A stretch of 64,000 nt of DNA from Eledone cirrhosa (GCA_964016885.1 OZ024743.1:340558907-340622906), one strand, 5' to 3'. Shown: positions 23,289 to 35,233, counted from the first letter of the stretch. Program-made: numbers and translations. Notes: generated by a model from the letters alone, not told the origin.

Positions 23289-23350
23289 TTATATATATAT
23301 ATATATATATACATATATACATATATATATAAATATATATATTTATATAT

Positions 23351-23383
<33 letters not shown>

Positions 23384-23861
23384 CAAATAAGTATAAAAGA
23401 GAAAACACAGGTAAGCATTAAGAGAAGGATTTTATCCAGGTATTTACGACCGTTTCATTGGTAAGTGCAACCTTATATTGCTATACTGCAAATAGCAGCC
23501 ACTCAATTATAATTGTTGTTCACAGTCCAAATTTTCAAAATAGTAAGTTACTCTTGAAATAATACTTAATATATAGAGAAAAACATTTATTTGGAATTGT
23601 ATTTACTAGTATAGAGAGAGAGGAATCGGGAGGTGAGGGGACAGAGGGAATAGTATAGAGAGAGAGGAAGGGGGAAGAGGTAGGAAGTAGAATGACAAAC
23701 TGAGATAGAGGGAGGGGTAGAGGTGGAAGGATTCTTTGGTCAGTTTTGATAGCAGACTTCATGTCATGGAGTGTAGTGAGTTAAAGAGAATTAAATTGAT
23801 CATAGTGGGAGGGATGGATAGAGAGGGAGAGAGAGAGGGGTGGGGGAGATATAAAGAGATA

Positions 23862-23898
<37 letters not shown>

Positions 23899-23899
<1 letters not shown>

Positions 23900-24493
23900 T
23901 AAGGCGGGTAAAATTCCCGAGATCCATGGACGAGTTCTCTCCAGCGGTCTCTGTCCCTCATTACCGCTGCCATGTCCTGCATACCCAACAGACCAGTGTC
24001 TGTCCTTAGGGCATCAACATACGTTAACCTTGGTCTTCCTCTTCTAGTGTGTCCATGTAGGGGCTCCCAAAGGAGTACTGAGTGCAATGTCAACTCTGGA
24101 TGTCGGTGAGCATGTCCAGCCAACCTCAGTCTCCTCTGTGTCACTTTTGAGCTGACTTTTGGGATGCTCCCATACAGCTCTGAGTTTTTCATCCTCAGTG
24201 TATACTGATTAATGTTCAGAGCCATCCTCAGCATTCTCGTGTAGCACCCATCCACCATCTGAGTGAGTTTCTTGGTCAGTGTCCAAGTCTCAGACCCATA
24301 CAGCAGCTCAGACTCCACTACAGCAATCAAGAGGCGGATTTTCAGGTCTCTACGAAGGTCCGACTTCCACACCGATCTCAAGCTGTGACACGCCGCCCAG
24401 GCCTTGCTCTTCCTCTCAACCACATCATCTTCCGTATTCCCAATCTTTGCTCCCAAATACAGGAAGTCCTCAACCAATTCCAGCGGCGGGAAA

Positions 24494-24496
<3 letters not shown>
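23899..24496 (-). pseudogene. RTE-like LINE, RT C-terminal 200 residues
   Basis: Open frame from the (TA)n edge: [100 protein letters not shown], ending REFYPP and TAG. This is the thumb/C-terminal region of RTE-type endonuclease-reverse transcriptases. It is 5'-truncated and inserted inside the TA array of the PLE left arm. The TA run restarts one base after the stop codon, so there is no 3' UTR. Confidence 0.85.
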
Positions 24497-24549
<53 letters not shown>

Positions 24550-24775
24550 AAGATAAAGATAATAATGACAAAAATAAAAGCACAGAAGGGGGAGAGAAAG
24601 AAGAAAAGAAAAGATAGCCAAGAAGGGGAGGGAAGGAAGGAAGAAAACGAAGAAATAGGAGAGGAATGAGGGAGAAGAGGGGGATATATGTATTGGTTTT
24701 GTGGGTAATTAAAGGGTTTAGATACAAGAGGTTATAAAGTCTAAGTATATGCAGTTTGTCAGTTAGTAGTAGAGG

Positions 24776-25320
24776 TTAAGGGTTCGATTTGTAGTGCGAA
24801 AACTTCTCTTTGAGTATATGGCTACAATAAATTGATCTCTCGATTTTATTGTTGAGTAACCTATTCTTCGAACTTAAGATGTGGAACAGCTCAAGGTTGC
24901 ATAATCGACAGCTTCTCGTACCACTCCGATATGGGAGTGCGTTCGATAATTTTTTCCACTTCAGGGTGTATTGATGGTTACTTTCCCTCGGTTGCCAGGT
25001 CTTGTTTGCAAGGGTAGTTACATAACGGTGTGGGAATGTTTCATTGCGTAACGGTGTGTATACCAACGGGCTTTAAATGTATTCCCAGTCGCTCCGATGT
25101 AATACCATTTCTGGTTGTCTGATTCCACTGTGCATTGGTAAATAATGTAACTACCCTTGCAAACAAGACCTGGCAACTGAGGGAAAGTAACCATCAATAC
25201 ACCCTGAAGTGGAAAAAAATTATCGAACGCACCTCCATATCGGAGTGGTATGAGAAGCTGTCGATTATGCGACCTTGAGCTGTTCCACATCTTAAGTTCG
25301 AAGAATAGGTTACTCAACAA
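24776..25320 (-). pseudogene. PLE GIY-YIG endonuclease domain
   Basis: Reading from the loop leftward: GSYIIYQCTVESDNQKWYYI, the GIY-YIG signature YYIGATGNTFKARWYTHRYA, then a frame change near 25050 and TTLANKTWQPRESNHQYTLK, CRLCNLELFHILSSKNRLLN, ending HYKSNP. Upstream of the loop the frame enters the right arm, read antisense, so there is no genuine RT. The protein fragment is 5'-truncated. Confidence 0.8.
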
Positions 25321-25400
25321 TAAAATCGAGAGATCAATTTATTGTAACCATAGACTCAAAGAGAAGTTTTCGCACTACAAATCGAACCCTTAACCTCTTA
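25144..25400 (+). pseudogene. Inverted partial copy of the GIY-YIG C-terminus
   Basis: Plus-strand counterpart of 24776-25023 (VTTLANKTWQL...TLKWKKI...CRLCDLELFH). The G-I-Y-Y-I-G half is missing. Confidence 0.8.
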
Positions 25401-25620
25401 CTACCAACTGACAAACTGCATATACTTAGACTTTATACTCTCTTGTATCTAAACCCTTTAATTACCCACAAAACCAATACATATATCCCCCTCTTCTCCC
25501 TCATTCCTCTTCTATTTCTTCGTTTTCTTCCTTCCTTCCCTCCCCTTCTTGACTATCTTTTCTTTTCTTCTTTCTCACCCCCTTCTGTGCTTTTATTTTT
25601 GTCATTATTATCTTTATCTT

Positions 25621-25686
<66 letters not shown>

Positions 25687-26150
25687 TTATATCTCCCCCC
25701 TCTCTCTCTCTCCCTCTCTATCCATCCCTCCCACTATGATCAAATTAATTCTCTTTAACTCACTACATTCCATGACATGAAGTCTGCTATGAAAACTGAC
25801 CAAAGAATCCTTCCACCTCTACCCCTCCCTCCATCTAAGTTTGTCATTCTACTTCCTACCTCTTCTCCCTTCCACTCTCTCTATATACTATTCCGTCTGT
25901 CCCCTCACCTCCTAATTCCTCTCTCTCTATACTAGTAAATACAATTCCAAATAAATGTTTTTCTCTATATATTAAGAATTATTTCAAGAGTAACTTACTA
26001 TTTTGAAAATTTGGACTGTGAACAACAATTATAATTGAGTGGCTGCTATTTGCAGTAGAGCAATATAAGGTTGCACTTACCAATGAAACGGTCGTAAATA
26101 CCTGGATAAAATCCTTCTCTTAATGCTTACCTGTGTTTTCTCTTTTATAC

Positions 26151-26290
26151 TTTATACTCTAAGATTGAACGGAATTCTTACAAATTTGTGGAGTTACCCC
26201 TAACCGTACGTTGAAACCATCCATCAAACCGGCTTTCTTAACCAAAAACTGGATCACAATAAGCAATCTTTTGCTTCTCTAACTATATAT
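26151..26290. repeat. Outer flank shared with 5745-5890
   Basis: CCCCTAACCGTACGTTGAAA and CAATAAGCAATCTTTTGCTT match the flank of the 4.7-5.7 kb PLE copy, so it is part of the dispersed unit. Confidence 0.7.
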
Positions 26291-26328
26291 ACAAATATAC
26301 ATATTTATATATATATATATGAAAGAAA

Positions 26329-26850
26329 TATTGTTATATTTGGGGAGGGTTGGTTTTCGCTTCCGTATACTTTATACCTCTATAGTTAATTTATCTGGCA
26401 ATCAATGTTTATCATGAATTGACCATCAGTTAAAATATAGATATAGTTACCTACTTTACCTTAGGTGTTTGTCTCGTATAGTCCTATCTCCTGCCGAGAA
26501 GCCTTAGGATTATCTATTAAAAAAAAAAATTTTTTAAAGGCGAAACAGATTGCATCTGTAATCTGTCTAGGAAATTAATAGTTATTGAAACGGTTTGTAC
26601 ATTTTAATTCATTTTTTATCTTGTCTTATACGTTTGTTTCATAGATTATATTCGTCATACCAAGGTGGTCTTTCAACCCTCGTAATTTTAAACACACATT
26701 TTACTGTGTTTATTTCTATATATGATATAAATACATATATATATCTATATAATCTCTCATGAGAAACTATATATATATATATATTTATATCTATATTTTT
26801 AACTGTTGGCGAATCAATGATAAACATTGATTGCCAGCATGTGCCGTTAC
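26329..26850. repeat. Small foldback repeat with a decayed HHR
   Basis: About 26392-26446 and 26782-26842 are inverted copies (GGCAATCAATGTTTATCATG). Its left edge ATTGTTATATTTGGGGAGGG resembles the 17-kb foldback terminus. Between the arms lies CCGAGAAGCCTT ... AAAGGCGAAACAGAT, an HHR-like stem II/GAAA/stem III with a damaged CUGANGA core. Confidence 0.5.
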
Positions 26851-27813
26851 CCACTGTCTCACTACTCTATATTTACTATTGTATTTTGGTGGTAAAGGCT
26901 GTACCTCACATAATATCGAATCTATGAGATTTTGATATTTATTTTGAGAACAATACCTTAATGTTGGATGAGCAGACGGTTACCACTGGTTTGAACAGGG
27001 AGAGGTGAGAGAATTCTGGCCGGATACGGCCGGTTTAAATGCTAAAGTGTTAAAGACGCGTTATTTTAATACTAGACATAGCGTTATCCAATGTTCCTTT
27101 GAAAATAAGGTAAAGTGATTTGAAGAAACGTTATTGAAATTGGATGCACCGTTACACAATCTTTAAAGATATTATCTCAAAATCGAAGTGTTCGGGTAGA
27201 TAGAATACCTTGATGTCTGACAGCAGCATCCAGAGGGACGGACGAGTACACTATTTGTAACCTCAATCTTACGTCTGACGCCAGGACATTTTCAGCCCCA
27301 CTTTGGTATCTACTTCTGCGTGCAAGCTAAAAGAGAGAGGGACTTGATGCTAAGGGAGGATGTAGGTATTGCCAAGCATTTCTCAGTTCCACCGAAATGG
27401 TATAATGGGCACACTAAACGTTTAGAGCGGCACCTCAACGACTGGTTGCTGCAGTTTCGGGAACTGATTGATTGGTTTTTGGTATTATTGCTTAGAAACG
27501 TATGATAATATCATTGTCTAAGTTCTTAATGATACATACTAGAGTATTTCAATGTATATTAGGCATTCGGTGGGTTTTCTGAAAGAGTGGTAGTGGTTAA
27601 TGACTTCGTTTAGTGTAATGTTTTGGCTTTTGTCTACTGTCATTTACAGATTTATTTTTTTAATTTGACGATTAAGTATTCTATAAAATTCTTTATTTGA
27701 TGACTCTTCATTGCTTTATATAATGAGCCCATCGTCACGAAATACGCCGTAATGTGAGTTTCAGAATTTTTTGTGTGGCTTTCTTAATATTTAACAGTCT
27801 ATCGTCTCATAGA
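26851..27813. other. No gene seen
   Basis: No recognisable coding content. A 16-bp palindrome-like GGCCGGATACGGCCGG at about 27018 is the only notable structure. Confidence 0.6.
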
Positions 27814-27871
27814 TATTGTTTCTACTTTTTGGCACATGGCCAGCAATTAACCAGTACATTACTGGTACTTT
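27814..27871 (-). mobile_element. SINE tail fragment
   Basis: Minus-strand GTACCAGTAATGTACTGGTT through GTGCCAAAAAGTAGAAACAA: only the last ~58 bp of the SINE family. Confidence 0.75.
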
Positions 27872-28289
27872 CAGGCGTTTTTAACTTGAAAGCCTCGGCA
27901 ACGAGAAGTAAAGATTTTCTGGCGCGAATGATAACCTTGATTACTTAGCAAGTAATAGGGATGCAGTTTCTTAGCGAAAATTAATTATTTTAAAAGTAAA
28001 TACTTAGATACTGATACTAGAACTGATACCAAATTTGAAAAAAAATTGTATAGGTATTTGTTGCTAATGCTGGTGGAAACTTTAATGATCAATGTAATGT
28101 TTTCAATAAGATTATACTCATTGCGTCTTTGATGCCTACATTTATTTTATCTTGAAGTAGTTTGCTTATTCTACCACGGGCGCTCATATTCTATTAATTT
28201 CGGTCTTTAGATGTCTGCAAATGTGGTCATTGAAGTGATTTTATTTGTAATATTCGAGCAATGTATGATGTATGACGAGTACTAGGCTT

Positions 28290-28354
<65 letters not shown>

Positions 28355-29010
28355 TATATAAATATATGCATATATATATATATGTATATATATATATGTG
28401 TTTATAGATCAACATTAAAATATAAAAGAAATCACGATAATTTTAAATTCTCATATTGGCATAATCACACATATTTGGTACAAGGGAATACTGCTTAAAT
28501 GATAATTTATTTTATTGACTATAGAAGAATAAAAGCCAAATACATCTCAGAGGAAAACGAAGATTCATGAATATATTAAAACCAAACACGAACTCTTTCT
28601 AATAAGCCATATAATCAATAATTATTATAAAAGTATATTAATAATAAAGACAAGTGTTATCGTTGTATAAATCTGGCATATTTAAAAGTTTTGTTTCTCA
28701 CAGAAACTGAGATATTACACTTATGAAGTGAAAAGCTAATTAATGCTTTGATAAAAATAGACTCCCCCTCTAAATTGCAGCCAATTGATATTCTTACTTA
28801 GAATAACGATCGAATTCAATTAAGATCTAAATATTTAATATAAAATATTTCTTTGAAATTATGTAGACCATAAACGAAATTACTTGGTCAGAAAAGCACT
28901 TGTTAAAATATAAGAACATATAATCTCAATCAATAAAATTAAAATGAGTAGCACGCTAATGTGTAAATGGTTTGTACCAGGTTGTCTCAATGGTGAGATA
29001 TATCATCGAA
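27872..29010. other. No gene seen; (TA)n at 28292-28350
   Basis: AT-rich sequence on both sides of a ~60-bp TA array; no recognisable genes or repeats. Confidence 0.6.
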
Positions 29011-29011
29011 G

Positions 29012-29077
29012 GTAAAACAAAATATTAATATTTATTTAACAAATATACTTACACGCATACACAACTCTCTCTCTTTC

Positions 29078-29090
<13 letters not shown>
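29012..29090 (+). repeat. Direct repeat flanking the Neptune-like PLE, left
   Basis: AATATTTATTTAACAAATAT, then CAT/ACA-rich DNA and CTCTTTCTCTGTATATAT. The same run in the same orientation is at 33497-33598. Confidence 0.75.
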
Positions 29091-29118
<28 letters not shown>

Positions 29119-29565
29119 TTAAAAGAATAGAGATGTAACACACAAGTTATGATATATTGGTAAACGGAAAAGAAAATGCTGACAAATTGTTCACAGTGAA
29201 AAATAGTTTAATTAGGAATAACTGAGAATTAGTAATAGTATTGGTTAGTATTCAGTTTTGGTTTTAAGTTTTACCGGTTGCGCATTTCTAATGCTTTTCA
29301 AAAATAATTTTGAGATAGAGCGTCGGTGATGTTTGCTCTAATCTGATTAGTTTTGGAAATTCTACCTATTTTTATGTTAAAAAAGTGGCTCCAGCGGTAT
29401 TAAAATAAGTTTTGCGCCAATTCGTGTTGCAAAAATTCTTGTGGTCAAAACAATTTTGATTGGTCGGAAGAGGTCATGTGAATGTTAAAAATTGATTTTG
29501 CGCCAAATGTAGGTTTGTATCGGCTGATTGAGAAGTCACTGAAAAATAAGTCTTTCAAAACAAAT

Positions 29566-29671
29566 GTGTGTGTGTGTGTAGTAGTAGTAAAGAGGTTCGT
29601 TGTTGTGATAATGGTCAGCAGGGATGTGTGTGCGAACCGCAGCCTGTTGACAGTTCAAATGCCTATTAACA

Positions 29672-29714
<43 letters not shown>

Positions 29715-30000
29715 GTGTGTATGTGTGTGTGTGTAGCAGAGTAATTCGTGGTAGAGGGATGGTCAGTAGGAATGTGTCTGTAAATGTGTGGGGGATATTT
29801 TAACATGTTAAAAGATATTTTTCAGCTCTTGTCTTATACGGAGAAGTGTGTGTGTGTGTGTGTGTATATGTCTCTTTGTATGTTAATGTACGCGTGTGTA
29901 TGTGTGTGTGTGTGTGTGTATAAGTGCGTGTGTGCGCATACACGTGTTTGCGTATGTGTGAGAATGTGTGTGTGTGTGGGGGTGGGTGGACCAGTAATTA
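29566..30000. repeat. (GT)n arrays interleaved with the left inverted terminal segment
   Basis: (GT)n at about 29566-29580, 29672-29734 and 29846-29990. The unique segment 29734-29846 between them is one arm of an inverted repeat. Confidence 0.9.
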
Positions 30001-30141
30001 TTTTTGTGGTACTGGTGAAATGGTGTACATTATTCGATATTTTCAGTAAAATCGATTCTCTCAATAGAACATCAAAAACCTTAATAATAAAAGGTGTGAA
30101 ATGATATATAGTATTGACATAATACCAAGGTGTGTGTGAGT

Positions 30142-30420
30142 GTGTCCAGATTGTACGTACTGCAAGGGGAATCCATTAGGCCTTGCCGTATTGGATACCT
30201 GTGCACAAATATGTATCTGGAGTGTGTCCAGAACTTGTATACCTGTGCACAAATTGTATACTTGTTTACAAATTGTACACAAGTATCTGGAGTGTGTCCA
30301 GAAATTGTATACCTGTGTACAAATATGTATCTGGAGTGTGTCCAGATTGTACGTACTTCAAGGGGAATCCACTAGGCCTTGCCGTATTGGAATACGTGTG
30401 TACAAATATGTATGTGCCCA
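30142..30420 (+). repeat. Minisatellite, period about 200 bp with nested shorter unit
   Basis: TGTCCAGATTGTACGTACT with GGGGAATCCA(T/C)TAGGCCTTG starts near 30144 and again near 30343. In between, GTATCTGGAGTGTGTCCAGA and TTGTATACCTGTG recur every 40-60 bp. Confidence 0.8.
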
Positions 30421-30609
30421 TCAGTGTGCAATGCATGTGTGCGTTTATGTAGGTGTGTGTGTCGGCAGGTTTATATCTATAGACATCAAAAGGTATGCAA
30501 ATTTGTGTATATTTGTGTTGCACCATAGAACATGTGTTTACGTATGTCATTGTGTTTATATGTGGGTAGAGATGTATGCTGATGTAGGTGTGTATGTTGT
30601 GGGTTCGTC

Positions 30610-31507
30610 TTAGGGAGAAGTGTTTAGACAGGGTCCGTATTTGTTAATAAAGTAAGATTCCTTGCTGATGCGCTGGGTGTGGGTGGCATTATCTTTAAAT
30701 TTGTAGAGGGGAAAGATTCTGAATTTGGGATGATTTTGGGCGGCACAGGTATCAATATGTTCACTCAGTGGTATTTTCCTGTATTCCCGTATTTTAATTT
30801 GGGATCTATGGACAGTCATGCGTTGGCGGAGGCTGTTTTTGGTCTGGCCTATGTATTGTTCTCGACAACCTGAGCAAGTTAATACATATATTAGATTTTC
30901 TGATGCGCATGAGAAATTGTGTTTTACTATAAAACGTTGTCCTTCTTTGAAATAGAATTCCGAACCCTCTATTAGGTTGATGCATATGCCACAGTTGGGT
31001 CTATCGCATTTTTTTACTGTGGGTTTCGTTGTTGTGGTTTGCAGTACTTTGGCATGTGTTAGGATGTTTTTCATTGACTTAGATTGTCTTTTGCTCTTTA
31101 TGATATCGTGTGTTCGTAGGATTTGGTTCATTCTATGGTCCTTTTTCAACACAGGGATGTTCTGGAGGATGGTATCAAAGGCCTCATTGTTGAGGGGGTT
31201 GTGTGTGGAGATGTATGGAAGAGCTTTTAGTTTCGGTTGATTTATTTTAGGGTGTCTAAGGTCCTGGGTACTGAGTTTTAGGGCACGTTGCATTCCATTG
31301 TCAATTAGTGATGCAGGGTAGTCCCTGCCTATGAGTGTGTCATTTATTTCTTGTAGTCGTAAGTAGCAGGTGTTTTTATTGGAGACTATAGTACAGATTC
31401 TCTTGGCTAAGTTGGAGGGAATATTAATTTTAACGTGTCTAGGGTGGCAAGAGTTGAAAGGAAGATATTGCTTGGAGTCTGTGGACTTGTAGTATATGTC
31501 TGTTCTA
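30610..31507 (-). pseudogene. Neptune-like PLE: RT thumb, linker and GIY-YIG domain
   Basis: One frame runs from the A7 frameshift point to a stop. It contains YYKSTDSKQYLPFNSCHPRH, NIPSNLAKRICTIV, RDYPASLIDNG, the linker KCDRPNCGICINL (CxxxxCxxC, typical of Neptune-type PLEs), then LIYVLTCSGCREQYIGQTKN SLRQR (GIY-YIG with Cys pair) and ESYFINKYGPCLN at the end. The endonuclease would nick the target. Domain complete by eye. Confidence 0.85.
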
Positions 31508-32684
31508 TTTTTTTGTTATGAATCTTAATGAGGATGTCGAGGAAGGGGAGTTGTTGATGGCTGTATTCCATCGTGAAGTTAATATTCGTGTTGAACCCAT
31601 TTATAAGGGTGTGAAATTCTTTAAGTTTATCGATGTTTTCGTGCCAAAGGATGAATATGTCATCTAGATATCGCTTCCAGTTCCTTTCTATGTGTACGTG
31701 GAGAGTGTTTCCAAATTTGTTTAGGACTTTAGTGTAGAGGGTGATTTCCAGGTATCCCATGACTAGGTTGGCATAAGTGGGGGCTGTTTTCGTTCCCATA
31801 GCGGTCCCAGATTTCTGCCTGTAGGGTTTGTTATTGAAAACGAAGTAATTGTTCTCCAAGATAAATATGAGTCCCTCTATCACGAGTTCTTTTTTGATGC
31901 GTTGTGGGAGTTCATTGTTGTAATTATCCAGCCAGAATTGGATAGCTTCTATTCCTAGGTTGTGGGGGATGTTGGAGTATAGGTTGACTATATCGAACGT
32001 CACTAGTAGGGTTTGTTCAGAAAGGGGCATATTAGGGAGGTGATTGAGCATATCTAGGTCGTCCCTTATATAGCTTTTGATGTGTTTGAGAAAAGGCTTA
32101 AGAAGGGTATCAATGAAGTTGCTAAGGCGGTGGGTTTCGCAATCGGGGCCTGCTATTATAGGTCTTAATTTGAGATCATTGGGTGAGGGGACATTGATGA
32201 CTATGTCTGTGGATTCCTTGCATGCCTTACTTATTAATTCGCTTTTATGTACTTTAGGCATACCGTAGAAAAGGCTGGATTTACTTGTGAAGTCTGTGAT
32301 GAAGCTGAATTCCTTGTTAGTGAGTCCTTCTTTGTATTGGTTGATCAGAGTTTTTAGGTTTCTCATAATTTTCTGTTGATTGTAGTGTTCAGCCTTTTCG
32401 TAGTATGTTTCGTTTTCCAAAGTGGAGAGCGCTAAGTTGATATAGAATTCTGTCTCCATTAGGACTACTGTACTCCCTTTAACAGCCTCTTTAATTGTAA
32501 TGGTTCTGTCGGTTTTTAATCTATTTAATTCTTCCCATTCTTTCTTGTTGAGGTTTGGCTTGTGTTTTTGTCTGTGCAAGTGTTGGTAAGGGAAGTTTTT
32601 GATGTGTTCACAGAATTCGTCCAGGATTTTACTACTACCTTTTGATGGGGTGTAATTGCTTCTATTTCTGGCTAATGATCATCC
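31508..32684 (-). pseudogene. Neptune-like PLE: reverse transcriptase core
   Basis: Motifs in order: LKLRPIIAGPDCETHRLSNF, LLVTFDIVNLYSNIPHN (motif A with FDxxxLY), GTAMGTKTAPTYANLVMG (motif B), KRYLDDIFILWH (YLDD, motif C) and LPFLDILI. Upstream in frame is RNRSNYTPSKGSSKILDEFC. The frame is lost at a seven-T run on the plus strand (31508-31514) and again near 32684. All catalytic aspartates remain. Confidence 0.9.
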
Positions 32685-33158
32685 TCATTGTACTGGTCGA
32701 ATAGTTCTTCACTGAGTCGTAACTTTCTACAGAAGTCTGTGATGTCTTCCTTCATTTCGTAGTAGTTAGGACGTAGTGGGGTCAGTGTGAATTTAAGACC
32801 TTTGGAGAGTAAGTTGATAAGGTTGGGTGTTGGTTCTGCACTAGTTAGATTGATAATTGTTATTACTATCGGTTTCTCTTCCCTGTCTTGTGTTATTTTG
32901 CTTGCCTGTATCTGTGTGCTGTGTCTAAAAAATGGTTGGGGTAGAGGGGTTGTCTGCTGATGTTAAGTGGTCTCCTGTGTTTGTTATATTCCTTGTTGCT
33001 GTAAAATGTGGTTCAGGTTGGTGGTTGTAGATTGAATGGGTGTTCCTGTACTGCGAGTATGGGTGTGTGTTTCTATGTGCCATGTTGGATTGTGGTGTTA
33101 TAGGTGGCCTACGTTGTTGGTTGTATCGTCTGGTGTGGGTTTGTTGTGTATTGTACAC
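32685..33158 (-). pseudogene. Neptune-like PLE: N-terminal region
   Basis: Low-complexity start (THTRRYNQQRRPPITPQ, rich in T, N, Q, R) then, after a frame change at a T6/A6 run near 32926-32932, DREEKPIVITIINLTSAEPT, PNLINLLSKGLKFTLTPL and FCRKLRLSEELFDQYNEDDH. The latter resembles the conserved 'LSKGLKFxPTP' segment that precedes PLE RTs. Confidence 0.75.
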
Positions 33159-33200
33159 TTATATACACACACATACACACGCGTACATTAACATACAAAG

Positions 33201-33496
<296 letters not shown>

Positions 33497-33595
33497 AAAA
33501 TATTAATATTTATTTAACAAATATTCTTACATACACAAACATATATGCATACTCATACACATGTGCGCACACACAGAACTCTCTTTCTCTGTATA

Positions 33596-33598
<3 letters not shown>
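33497..33598 (+). repeat. Direct repeat flanking the Neptune-like PLE, right
   Basis: Matches 29012-29090 with about 30 extra bases in the middle, followed likewise by a (TA)n array (33598-33640). Confidence 0.75.
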
Positions 33599-33646
<48 letters not shown>

Positions 33647-33872
33647 TTCATACATATATATATCTATACACACACGTACATGTATATCTATACATACAAG
33701 CATATACACATATATCTATACATACACACATACACAATCACATATGTAGCGTAATAGATTCAGTATCTTTAGCTCTATGTTTGGTTATTCTGTTACGCTC
33801 ATACAATTTGTCAATCGTTTGAAGAATACGAATTGTGAACACAGAGTTACAAATCAAGGAGCTTCAGCCTAT

Positions 33873-33953
33873 AGTAATAATAATAATTGTTTTTACTTTA
33901 GGCACAAGACCAGCAATTACCCAGTGCATTACTGGTACTTTATTTTATCGACC
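33873..33953 (-). mobile_element. SINE tail fragment
   Basis: Core and tail only (GTACCAGTAATGCACTGGGT ... CTTGTGCCTAAAGTAAAAAC); the head is missing. Confidence 0.8.
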
Positions 33954-33994
33954 ATAAGAAGGGTTAATATCAAGAAAAGCATTATGACGGCACA

Positions 33995-34214
33995 ATAATT
34001 GTTTCTACTTTAGGCACAGGGCCAGCAATTTGGGGGAGGGGAAAGCCGATTAAATCGACCCCAGTGCGTTACTTGTGCTTTATTTTATAGAACCCGTAAG
34101 GGTGAAAGGCAAAGTTAACCTCGGCGGGATTTGAACTCAGATCACAAAGGGCCGTAACTCTATGCTACTAAGCATGGCATCCGATCCTCTACCGATACTG
34201 CCAATCCACCGCCC

Positions 34215-34215
<1 letters not shown>
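33995..34215 (-). mobile_element. Cephalopod-type SINE, longer subfamily
   Basis: Full head, B-box-like GAGTTCAAATCCCGCCGAGG and core. Unlike the copies at 6.7 and 23.1 kb it has ~33 extra bases before the tail (GGGGTCGATTTAATCGGCTT, then CCCCTCCCCC), a recognised subfamily-type difference. Confidence 0.85.
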
Positions 34216-34245
<30 letters not shown>

Positions 34246-34440
34246 TGTTTTACTTTAGGCACAAGACCAGCAATTCAAAGGGGAGGGGACAGTCGATTAA
34301 ATCGGCCTCAGTGCATTACTGGTGCTTTATTTTATCGACCCCGTAAGTATGAAAGGCAAAGCTAAACTCAGAACGTAAAGGGACGTAACTATATGTAGCA
34401 AAGCATATTGTCCGACGCTCTACCGATGCTGCCAATCCAC
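34216..34440 (-). mobile_element. Cephalopod-type SINE, longer subfamily, internally deleted
   Basis: Same extra segment (CCGATTTAATCGACTGTCCC). A deletion removes the 'CCCGCCGAGGTTGA' part of the B-box region. Separated from the previous SINE by its (TAA)n tail. Confidence 0.8.
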
Positions 34441-34599
34441 AATAATGATTATTTATTAAAAACAAGGGTTAACATCAAGAAAAACACTAGGACGACACAG
34501 GACAAAAACAAAGAATGTTTGCGTTTAAACAGATTTAACAATAGTGAAAAAGAGAGGTAACAATAAAAAATAAACAAAGGGAATTCCTCAATAGCGGAA

Positions 34600-34700
34600 G
34601 ACGTTCGAGGGCTGCTCGTAGAAACCCCCATAAAACTACGGGTGCCCTGATCTCTAGGGCAAGGGTCTTTCCCAGTTGTCCTCCTCCAATCTACAGGTGC
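34600..34700 (-). other. LINE 3' UTR stem-loops
   Basis: GGGCTGCTCGTAG can pair with CTACGGGTGCCC around 34611-34652, and TGCCCT with AGGGCA beside it. The 53.2-kb copy has equivalent hairpins with different bases. Confidence 0.5.
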
Positions 34701-34829
34701 ACACTCAAAAGTGAGCCCATTCACTCAGGCCATACTCGCCTCTTTCACTCACCTTACAACAAACTGCTTGAAAGGCAGTACTTCCTTCTCTACCCTAATT
34801 TTTCTCTTGAAGTGAAATCTGAAAATGTT

Positions 34830-35233
34830 CATCAGGGTTTCGTTGAAGAAAAGAGTGCTAGTGTTCAACCCTTTCAAACGTATCTACCACACAACCTCTT
34901 TTGCCACGGCCACCAGACAGAGAAAAAAGAGCCTGCCCTTCCTGGGTAAAGGTCGATCTCCACAATGGACTCAGCTAGTAGCCAGATTCGTCCTACACGC
35001 GTCAGCAGGTGTTTGACATAAAACCACAGGTTAGCAATGCTCGGACACTGAACGATTGCGTACAGGATGTTTTCGTTGCCCTAAGAACATCTCGAACAGA
35101 CCCAGCTAACGGCACTTTCATGCCTGTAGAGTTTATCCTGAATTGGCAAAGTTCCCCGGTAGCACTGCCCGGCCAAGGAATATCTGGAAATTATCCTTGG
35201 GCCCTGGACCGAAAGTCCTCCCGAAAGGAGTAG
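34830..35233 (-). pseudogene. LINE C-terminal region (same family as 52.4 kb)
   Basis: Recognisable as AVAKEVVW...IRLKGLNT and an upstream segment equivalent to GPMDNFQRSLAW, with several stops and frame changes. Compare AMAKEVVWWTRLKGLRTDTF at 52.95 kb. Confidence 0.7.

Larger units (their letters stand above)
23391..26150 (-). mobile_element. Penelope-like dumbbell with inverted arms
   Basis: Left arm 23391-25023 and right arm 25144-26150 are inverted copies around a 120-bp loop. The arms hold the GIY-YIG C-terminus, a purine-rich 3' UTR, a (TA)n array and the terminus ACACAGGTAAGCATTAAGAG. The left arm is longer only because a LINE piece (23899-24496) sits in its TA array; the right arm has TA alone there (25625-25686). 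Confidence 0.9.

Noticed and set aside
27320..27505. 61-codon ORF (LREDVGIAKHFSVPPKWYNG)
   Set aside because: No recognisable domain, no homologous copy in the window, length within chance.
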